Source: Anaerolineae bacterium
Lineage (GTDB): Bacteria > Chloroflexota > Anaerolineae > Aggregatilineales > Phototrophicaceae
NCBI GenBank assembly: GCA_025454675.1
Contig: JALONZ010000208.1
Coordinates: forward strand, 1 to 5,198
Length of the DNA stretch: 5,198 nucleotides
Reading direction: 5' to 3'
The translations under genes were made by a program, and so were the position numbers. Shown here piece after piece: positions 1 through 5,198 of the stretch (position 1 is its first letter; every line of letters begins with the position of its first letter). Below the pieces are notes generated by a model. That model searched no databases and was not told the origin of the DNA. It worked only from the letters and a program-made list of their open reading frames with translations.

Positions 1-15
1 GGCTTCGTAGGCGAA

Positions 16-192
16 TAGCTGGGTGCTTTGAGCGCCCAGCGATGCCCAAAATTGGGTGAATATATGGCAAAATCGCCCAAAATAATTATCGGGCAAGCCT
101 TAAAGGGGCTATTTTGCCTAATTTGTAAGCAGATTTTAGCGCCTTTAGTGCGCTTACAGGGTTTTGCCTAGCTGGGCGTTTTAACGCCTAGC
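16..192. repeat. Intergenic stem-loop array with short direct repeats
   Basis: This gene-free stretch contains several clear stems. One has arms 18-26 and 32-40: 9 pairs including one G-T, loop TTTGA. A second has arms 66-78 and 106-118: 12 of 13 pairs, with a C/T mismatch at 74/110. A third pairs TGTAAGC at 124-130 with 152-158 and competes with an inner stem 138-142/150-154. The last has arms 171-179 and 184-192: 9 pairs including one G-T, loop TTTA. The first and last hairpins are related copies, since 16-31 and 169-184 agree at 13 of 16 positions. Direct repeats include GCCCAAAAT at 44-52 and 75-83, and TTTTGCCTA at 112-120 and 162-170. No stem is followed by a T-run on either strand, so simple terminators are unlikely. 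It could be a small palindromic repeat family, a structured RNA or a decayed mobile element. I do not recognise it. Confidence 0.6.
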
Positions 193-275
193 GTAAAACA
201 AACATTAGACATGACTATTTCGATTAACTCATGCTGGCGTGTTTTGAACACCCCACATTATAAACACTTCTTTAT

Positions 276-305
276 TTGCGCCCCATTCATCACCCGTTAT
301 ATAAT
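276..305 (+). promoter_or_regulatory. Putative sigma70-type promoter for the protease gene
   Basis: A perfect TATAAT lies at 300-305. TTGCGC at 276-281 stands 18 bp upstream as a weak -35 box (3 of 6 consensus positions). Transcription would start near 312, giving a leader of roughly 28 nt before the ATG at 340. The -10 box overlaps the in-frame ATG at 304 and lies downstream of the one at 211, which favours 340 as the true start. Only the -10 match is strong, and AT-rich matches arise by chance. Confidence 0.4.
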
Positions 306-326
306 GAAAGAAATTGTTCATCACGC

Positions 327-330
327 GAGG
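327..330 (+). promoter_or_regulatory. Ribosome binding site (GAGG) that decides the start
   Basis: GAGG sits 9 nt before the ATG at 340. The ATG at 304 has no purine-rich Shine-Dalgarno sequence at a suitable distance, and neither does the one at 211, whose upstream sequence is AAACAAACATTAGAC. Together with the signal peptide that begins exactly at 340, this site fixes the start. Confidence 0.6.
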
Positions 331-339
331 ATTTTCTTC

Positions 340-3300
340 ATGCGCCGATTCGCCCTATTCATCCTATTGACCCTGTTATTATCCATCACACCCATTTTTG
401 CCCAAACCGATACCCCCTTCACAGGCACATTAGACACAAACAAGCCCTTTTATGAATATCCCATCCTGATAGAGGACGATAACACCACCCTCACCGCCGA
501 TAGTCAAGCCACATCGGGCGACCTCGACACGATTATTTATCTGTTGGATGAGACGGGCAACATCCTCGCACAAAATGATAACCGCACCCGCGATGATTTG
601 GATGCGTATTTATTTTATCCCGCGATGGATGCGGGCGCATATACCCTCATCCTTGCGCGATATGATTTGGATGACGGCACAACATCGGGTGATTTTACCC
701 TCACCATCAGCCTTACCCCCACCCAAACCGCGTTGCCCGCTTATGATTTGTCAGCCGATGCGCTGGCAGAGGCGGGCTATGTGCAACTTGAAGCGCAACC
801 GCGCACCGAATGGACAGTTTTGGCGTATTATGGCGGGGATAGTGACCTCGAAGGCTCATTGATTACCGACCTAAAAGAATTTGAATTGGCGGGTGGCGGT
901 GATGATACCGTGCGGATTATCGCCTTTTTAGACCGTAGTCCCGACTATTCCGACCTGAGTGGGGATTGGACGGGCGCAAAAATTTTGGAAATCACGGCGA
1001 ATGTCGGTGGAGATGCCACCACCAAAACGCTGAATAGTCGGGTGATACTGGAATTGGGCGAGGTGGATTCTGGCGATGGTCTAACGCTGGCGCGGTTTAT
1101 GGCGTGGGCGGTGCAAATTTACCCCGCCAATCGGTATGCGCTGGCTTTTGGGGGACATGGCGCGGGCTGGGCGGGTGTCATCCCCGATTATACCGCCGAG
1201 AGCATCATCAGCCTAACTGAACTTGACCACGCGCTAAAAAGCATCAGCACCACCGCGCCCCTCGCATTGGATTTGGTGATTAATGATGCCTGCCTGATGA
1301 GTAGCGCCGAATATCATACCGTCATGGCGCGTTATTTCGATATGTCTTTCGCCTCCCCCGAAGTGGTGGTAGACCCCGCGTTGGATATGACGCTGTTCAC
1401 CACCGACCTGCGCCAAAATCCATCCGTGGATAACCTCCCCGCCATCGGCACGGCGCTGATTGACCAATATATCAATGTGGATGTGTTAAAACGACCCGGT
1501 AGCGACAATACCTATATGACCAATGCCATCACCGACCTGTCGAAAATGGGGGATTTGGAGGTGGCTATCAACACATTTGCGGAAATTGTCTTGGCAGACC
1601 CGTTGCAATTCGCGCCCATTTTGGGTGAGGCACGGAGTGATACCTATACCTATACCGCGTTCCGCAATGGCGCATCCTTGATTGATTTGGGCAATTTTAT
1701 GCGCCAAGTCATTTTGCTTTCGACCGATGATAACCTCATCGCCAGCGCCCAAGCCGTAATTAGCGCCCTGCAAGCGGGGCGGGTGTATGGCAACGGCGGG
1801 GAAGCCGTCAAAGACCGCGTGTTGTATCAAAATATCTATTTCCCCGAAAAAGCCAAAAATTTTGATAACGCCTATTTTATAGATAGCCCGCTGGGCGCAT
1901 GGGGCGAAATGCTCCGCGCCTATTACAATGCGCTCACCCCCAAACAATGGAAACAAGGCGATATTTTTCATCCCCCCGCCCCGCCACAGGTATTCATCAC
2001 CAACCAACACCCTGCCGTGCCAAGCCTGACCAACCCGCTCCGCTTAGAATTAGAGGTCATCGGGCGCAATGTGGCGCGGGGCATCTTCACGGCAGATTAT
2101 CGGACTGCATCAGGTGAATATGAACGCCTCAGCGAATCGCCCATCCTCAGCGAGGGTCTGAACGAATTGGGCGAGGTGGCATATACCAATGATTGGGGAA
2201 GCGGGGTATTGCAAACCACCTTTGAATGGGAAATCACCCTGACCGAATTGACCGATGGCACAATTTCGCGCTTGGTATTGCCCCGCTTTGCCGATGAAAC
2301 CGCCGCCATTGAAGGACGGTATCGCGCCGAAGCGGATGCACAATGGCTAGATATTATCGTCATCTTTGGCGATAGTCCCGATGGCGAAGATGTGGGCATT
2401 GTCACGCGCGTGGTCTCCAGAGACCCCAATTCGGATGCGCTGGCGGTGGTAGAAATCCCTGATGGCGCACAATTTCAGGTCTATCGCACATTGGTGAGCG
2501 AAGGCGGTCAAACGCAAGTCGTCCCCGATGAAACCAACACCTTCACATGGGGAAATTTGGCGATGCGCTGGACTGTCCCCGCGCCCAGTGGGGAGTATAA
2601 CTTGGGGTTTGTGATAGAAGCCTTTGGCGGGGCGCAAAGTATCGCCACGCAACCCGTCACCATCAATAATGATAATATTGCGCCCAATTTGCGCGGGCAT
2701 ACCGATTTGGTGTGGGGTTATACCTTTGTCATTACCGAAAACGACTGGTTTGAACCCACCTTTTTTGGCGATTTGAATTATGAAGAGGTCTATTATAAAG
2801 ATGAACTGACACGCCTGCGGATTTATCAATATCAACAGTTAGATGAAACAATTGAACCCAACGCCGAAAGTATTTTAGCCACCTATGGCTATACTGATGT
2901 CATTCAAGAGGAATCCATCACCATCAACGGCGCAGAAAAAGACCTGTATACCTACACCGACGGGTTTGTGTTAGGGGTTGGCGTGTTATATGAAACACCA
3001 GATGGCGCATATTTATTTGTCGGCATAGAATATCCAGAAAATACCGATACAGATACCCTCATCGCCTTGCTCACACCCATCTTAGAATCCTTCACCCAAT
3101 TCGACCCGCTTGAGATTATTGCGAATAATACCGCGTTGTGGTCACAGAACGTCATCGGCACGGGGAGCGGTATCGGCATTGGTGCGCGGTATAACCTACC
3201 CATCACATGGTCAGAAAATGTGCGTGAAGATGGTATTTGGGTGGTCGCATCGCCCCAAAGTGACCCGAATACATTCATGCGCTTGGCACAACTCGAAGCG

Positions 3301-4944
3301 TATGATGCAACCGTCTTGCGTGATGCCATCATCGTAGATGAAGTCGCGCCCAGCCTCACCAATTTCACCCTCACCGAAAAACGGGTGTATTATGCCCAAT
3401 ACAACACTTGGCAAGTGGGGTTATATACTGGCTTGCGCGATAATACGCCTGTCACGGGGCGCGTGTATGCCACATTAGGCGCGAGTGTGGGCAATGCCTA
3501 TGTGTTATGGCAAGAAACCACCACCGAATCCGCCCCCACCCTATTCAGCCAAGTATTTGAGCCGATGGTGGACGCGATTAGCATCAATAAACCATTCCGC
3601 AGTTATCCGCTAACCGATTATGGCTTTGTGTTCAATTATCCCATCAGTTGGGGATATATGGCATTGAGTGAAGAAAATGGTCGTGACATTTTATTTGCAC
3701 GCAGTAATGACGGCTTCAGCGAATATCTGGTTTATCTCGCCGATACCCCCGATTTGCAGGCGCTTGCCAATGACTGGATGATGACTTTTGGTTATGAATT
3801 AGTCGGCGACATCAGCACCGTCACCTATAACAACAAAGACGGGTTGCGACTTGAAGTGAGCGCCCGTGATGATGATGATGACACCCTCTATCGTGGCTAT
3901 GTTTTCGTCACCACCTCAGCCGATGGCACAAAAGGCGTTGTGTTCTCCATCGCGTGGATAAACGCCGAGCCGTCATCGGATGTATTCGATTTTCAAATGA
4001 ACCTAATTGATTATGGAGTCGCGCCAGATTTGCCTGTCGCATTCGATGATTTTACCTATGCCCGCAGTTGGATAACCATGAACATCCCAGAAATTGGTGT
4101 AAACCTACAATATCCCGATTCATGGGGCAACATGAATTTTAATAACACCTTCGGCGTAGACCGTTATGCCTCTGTCAACAGCCCAACGGGGTCTATCGTC
4201 TTGAGCATCTATTATGACCCCACTATGCCCTTAGATGAATTGATGGACGGGTTATATAATTTCTCCAATGTGACACTCACGCCATTGGCTAGGTTAGATA
4301 TTGGCGGGGAACGCTTCAATCGATATGGATTCAGCGTCAATTATGACGATTACACCGTGACGGGGCGCGTGTTGGCATTTGAAAATCCTGCGGGCGGGGT
4401 GTATGTATTTGAACTGGCAGATTATGCCAATAACCCCACGCTTATCAGCACCCTGCTGGATGAATTTGCTGGACGCATTGTGTTATATCAATCAGGTGTG
4501 CTGGCACAACCCAATGAAACAGCCCGCATTGGTGAGGTGACACAATATCTATTTGACGATTTGAGCATCGCGTTTGCCCTGCCCAGCAATTGGGATGAAC
4601 CAATTCTTGACCAAGAGGGATTGGTTTATGCGCTCAGTGATGACGAAATTTTTGGATTTTATTTGTATTTTGTCGAAGAAGTCATCCCATTTGAAGATAT
4701 GGCATACCTCATCGGCGATTATTATGTGCTAGAATATGCCGACAGCATCACAGAATTTGATTTGAATGGGCGCGATGCGGTGCGTGTGGAATATACATTT
4801 AATGACGAGGGATTTGCAGGTGTGGCATTCATCACCCATGTGGATGGGCGCACCTTGATGTTTGCCATAGAGGGCTTGAGCGAGACGGATTTGAGTGTGT
4901 ATTATGATTTGCTCATCCAGACAGTGGAATTTATGGATGAATGA
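340..4944 (+). CDS. Secreted clostripain-like (family C11) cysteine peptidase with PPC-like domain and five C-terminal PsbP/Mog1-like modules
   Basis: This 1534-residue exported protein is predicted to cut peptide bonds after Arg or Lys outside the cell. Residues 1-21 form a signal peptide: Arg-Arg, a hydrophobic core, then IFA|Q; there is no lipobox. Residues 25-125 resemble a pre-peptidase C-terminal (PPC) beta domain (GTLD at 29-32; DAGAYTLIL at 97-105). Residues 155-540 are the C11 peptidase: WTVLAYYGGDSDLEG at 158-172, catalytic His273 in GGHGAGW, catalytic Cys318 in NDACLMSSAE, Asp316 two residues before Cys as in C11 S1 pockets, LIDLGNF at 447-453 and QNIYFP at 497-502. Lys300 is the only basic residue between His273 and Cys318, so it is the obvious candidate for self-processing (inference). 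Residues 550-780 are beta-rich and unassigned. Residues 790-1531 hold five ~150-residue repeats. No C-terminal membrane anchor or sortase signal is seen. An in-frame ATG at 211 would add 43 residues but hides the signal peptide. The peptidase call is firm; the substrate is unknown. Confidence 0.93.
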   Translation: MRRFALFILLTLLLSITPIFAQTDTPFTGTLDTNKPFYEYPILIEDDNTTLTADSQATSGDLDTIIYLLDETGNILAQNDNRTRDDLDAYLFYPAMDAGAYTLILARYDLDDGTTSGDFTLTISLTPTQTALPAYDLSADALAEAGYVQLEAQPRTEWTVLAYYGGDSDLEGSLITDLKEFELAGGGDDTVRIIAFLDRSPDYSDLSGDWTGAKILEITANVGGDATTKTLNSRVILELGEVDSGDGLTLARFMAWAVQIYPANRYALAFGGHGAGWAGVIPDYTAESIISLTELDHALKSISTTAPLALDLVINDACLMSSAEYHTVMARYFDMSFASPEVVVDPALDMTLFTTDLRQNPSVDNLPAIGTALIDQYINVDVLKRPGSDNTYMTNAITDLSKMGDLEVAINTFAEIVLADPLQFAPILGEARSDTYTYTAFRNGASLIDLGNFMRQVILLSTDDNLIASAQAVISALQAGRVYGNGGEAVKDRVLYQNIYFPEKAKNFDNAYFIDSPLGAWGEMLRAYYNALTPKQWKQGDIFHPPAPPQVFITNQHPAVPSLTNPLRLELEVIGRNVARGIFTADYRTASGEYERLSESPILSEGLNELGEVAYTNDWGSGVLQTTFEWEITLTELTDGTISRLVLPRFADETAAIEGRYRAEADAQWLDIIVIFGDSPDGEDVGIVTRVVSRDPNSDALAVVEIPDGAQFQVYRTLVSEGGQTQVVPDETNTFTWGNLAMRWTVPAPSGEYNLGFVIEAFGGAQSIATQPVTINNDNIAPNLRGHTDLVWGYTFVITENDWFEPTFFGDLNYEEVYYKDELTRLRIYQYQQLDETIEPNAESILATYGYTDVIQEESITINGAEKDLYTYTDGFVLGVGVLYETPDGAYLFVGIEYPENTDTDTLIALLTPILESFTQFDPLEIIANNTALWSQNVIGTGSGIGIGARYNLPITWSENVREDGIWVVASPQSDPNTFMRLAQLEAYDATVLRDAIIVDEVAPSLTNFTLTEKRVYYAQYNTWQVGLYTGLRDNTPVTGRVYATLGASVGNAYVLWQETTTESAPTLFSQVFEPMVDAISINKPFRSYPLTDYGFVFNYPISWGYMALSEENGRDILFARSNDGFSEYLVYLADTPDLQALANDWMMTFGYELVGDISTVTYNNKDGLRLEVSARDDDDDTLYRGYVFVTTSADGTKGVVFSIAWINAEPSSDVFDFQMNLIDYGVAPDLPVAFDDFTYARSWITMNIPEIGVNLQYPDSWGNMNFNNTFGVDRYASVNSPTGSIVLSIYYDPTMPLDELMDGLYNFSNVTLTPLARLDIGGERFNRYGFSVNYDDYTVTGRVLAFENPAGGVYVFELADYANNPTLISTLLDEFAGRIVLYQSGVLAQPNETARIGEVTQYLFDDLSIAFALPSNWDEPILDQEGLVYALSDDEIFGFYLYFVEEVIPFEDMAYLIGDYYVLEYADSITEFDLNGRDAVRVEYTFNDEGFAGVAFITHVDGRTLMFAIEGLSETDLSVYYDLLIQTVEFMDE
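2707..4932 (+). other. Five tandem ~150-residue PsbP/Mog1-like modules within the peptidase gene
   Basis: The modules align by eye on an opening beta strand ending in Trp: YTFVITENDW (Trp803), ARYNLPITW (Trp957), YGFVFNYPISW (Trp1104), GVNLQYPDSW (Trp1262) and LSIAFALPSNW (Trp1418). Spacings between these Trp residues are 154, 147, 158 and 156. Later in each unit come a short helix, a strand pair of the type NGR/GGE-x-x-xYxx, a strand like GYVFVTT or GVAFITH, and a closing helix before the next copy. This pattern recalls the PsbP/Mog1/DUF1795-like fold, which is known as a small binding or assembly module. The assignment is pattern recognition, not a search result. The copies are strongly diverged in protein and DNA, so the duplications are old. 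A binding or spacer role is inference. Confidence 0.6.
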
Positions 4945-4975
4945 ATCACATAATATCTTTTTTGGCTGACATACG

Positions 4976-5002
4976 ACCCTAAAGGGTTTAGTACAGTTTT
5001 TT
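4976..5002 (+). terminator. Weak candidate terminator after the protease gene
   Basis: A short palindrome, ACCC at 4976-4979 with GGGT at 4984-4987 and loop TAAA, is followed 9 nt later by six Ts at 4997-5002. The stem is only 4 pairs, or 5 with a G-T closing pair, and the gap to the T-run is long, so intrinsic termination is doubtful. A second T6 at 4958-4963 has no stem before it. This stretch could instead be the edge of the repeat element that follows. Confidence 0.25.
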
Positions 5003-5051
5003 CTCACCAGAGGCTCAAGCCCAATACCGTTAAGTTAGCGTCTCAAATGCA

Positions 5052-5074
5052 CCCCCATCCCCAACCCTTCCCCC
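5052..5074 (-). other. Putative G-quadruplex motif on the minus strand
   Basis: Read on the minus strand, this 23-nt stretch has four G-tracts of 5, 3, 4 and 5 bases separated by 2-base loops (AA, TT, AT). It is the left arm of the inverted repeat. Folding is predicted from the motif alone and competes with the local hairpin formed by 5065-5071 and 5085-5091. Confidence 0.55.
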
Positions 5075-5131
5075 ACTTCGTAGAGGAAGGGAGTAAGACA
5101 AAAACTGGTTTTCTCCCCCTCTCAATGCAAT

Positions 5132-5154
5132 GGGGAGGGGGCTGGGGGGTGGGG
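5132..5154 (+). other. Putative G-quadruplex motif on the plus strand
   Basis: Four G-tracts of 4, 5, 6 and 4 bases are separated by loops A, CT and T. Long tracts with 1-2 base loops are the type expected to give very stable quadruplexes. It is 23 nt long, like the minus-strand motif 57 nt upstream. It would also appear in any transcript reading through from the protease gene, so it could affect the 3' end of that mRNA (inference). Confidence 0.65.
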
Positions 5155-5198
5155 TTGAGCCTAAAAAATTATCCATAACTGACATTAAATAGGTTTGC

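Larger units (their letters stand above)
5042..5159. repeat. Imperfect inverted-repeat element with C-rich left arm and G-rich right arm
   Basis: The left arm (5042-5074) begins CTCAA and runs into C-tracts. The right arm (5132-5159) is G-tracts ending TTGAG, the exact complement of the left end. The arms are complementary with small gaps. Each arm also folds locally: CCCTTCC at 5065-5071 pairs with GGAAGGG at 5085-5091, and CCCCCTC at 5115-5121 pairs with GAGGGGG at 5135-5141. A further GGCTCAA at 5012-5018 matches TTGAGCC at 5155-5161 in inverted orientation, so the unit may start nearer 5012. There is no coding capacity. Similar C-rich/G-rich intergenic repeats occur, as I recall, in Chloroflexota and cyanobacteria. 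It may be a non-autonomous mobile element or a genome-wide palindromic repeat. Confidence 0.65.

Noticed and set aside
1..18. Possible tail of an upstream gene (five codons, then TAG at 16-18)
   Set aside because: Six codons are far too few to support a gene, and the stop overlaps the base of the first hairpin.
18..40. Intrinsic terminator of an upstream gene
   Set aside because: The 9-pair stem is good, but no T-run follows on the plus strand, and none on the minus strand.
16..192. CRISPR array or tRNA gene in the upstream region
   Set aside because: The direct repeats are only 7-9 bp with irregular spacing, and no cloverleaf with a T-arm consensus or anticodon arm can be drawn.
211..339. 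In-frame upstream extension of the protease gene starting at the ATG at 211 (43 extra residues)
   Set aside because: The ATG has no Shine-Dalgarno sequence, the likely -10 box at 300-305 lies inside the extension, and it would bury the signal peptide that starts cleanly at 340.
548..862. Plus-strand alternative frame of 104 residues
   Set aside because: It is a shifted reading of the PPC-like and early peptidase region; the product is low-complexity Met/Arg/Trp-rich with no ribosome site.
1486..2010. Minus-strand open frame of 174 residues
   Set aside because: It lies wholly inside the C11 peptidase gene. Its product has no recognisable domain and is rich in Ile, Gly and His as expected from a frame antisense to this codon usage. 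The same applies to the other minus-strand frames at 1234-1467, 2097-2429, 2347-2835, 2952-3374 and 3211-3414.
4400..4944. C-terminal cell-wall or membrane anchor, or a secretion-system sorting tail
   Set aside because: The protein ends QTVEFMDE without a hydrophobic segment, LPxTG-like motif or short basic tail; the last module runs to the end.
4729..5007. Minus-strand open frame of 92 residues crossing the end of the gene
   Set aside because: Most of it is antisense to the last peptidase module, it lacks a recognisable domain, and its start lies in the terminator-like AT-rich stretch without a convincing ribosome site.

Overview
The window holds one large protein-coding gene on the + strand, flanked by two unusual non-coding stretches. 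The organism looks like a bacterium of the Chloroflexota, most likely Anaerolineae-like. This rests on the domain style of the protein (secreted, acidic, pre-peptidase C-terminal-type domain plus clostripain-type protease) and on the C-rich/G-rich inverted repeat downstream, a kind of intergenic repeat I recall from Chloroflexota and cyanobacteria. That is inference; there is no rRNA or marker gene here.

Layout. Positions 1-275 carry no convincing gene. About 16-192 is packed with stem-loops and short direct repeats. A plausible promoter (276-305) and a GAGG ribosome binding site (327-330) lead into the gene at 340-4944, which encodes a 1534-residue secreted protein. After an Ala-Gln signal peptidase site comes a PPC-like beta domain. 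A family C11 (clostripain-like) cysteine peptidase domain follows, with catalytic His273 and Cys318 and the S1-type Asp316. Next is a beta-rich linker of about 230 residues. The C-terminal half consists of five diverged copies of a ~150-residue module, each opening with a beta strand and a conserved Trp (YPxxW-like in the best copies). This resembles the Mog1/PsbP-like fold.

The 3' flank (4945-5198) has a weak hairpin/T-run terminator candidate. Beyond it is an imperfect inverted repeat (about 5042-5159) whose two arms are each four-tract G-quadruplex motifs of 23 nt on opposite strands.

The protein is probably exported and cleaves after Arg/Lys. The tandem modules may bind a substrate, a surface or a partner; nothing in the sequence shows which. 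No partner gene lies in the window. By eye, the palindromes GGCC and GATC are absent from all 5198 bases, and AGCT and GTAC are absent from the gene, which may be the footprint of restriction-modification systems.
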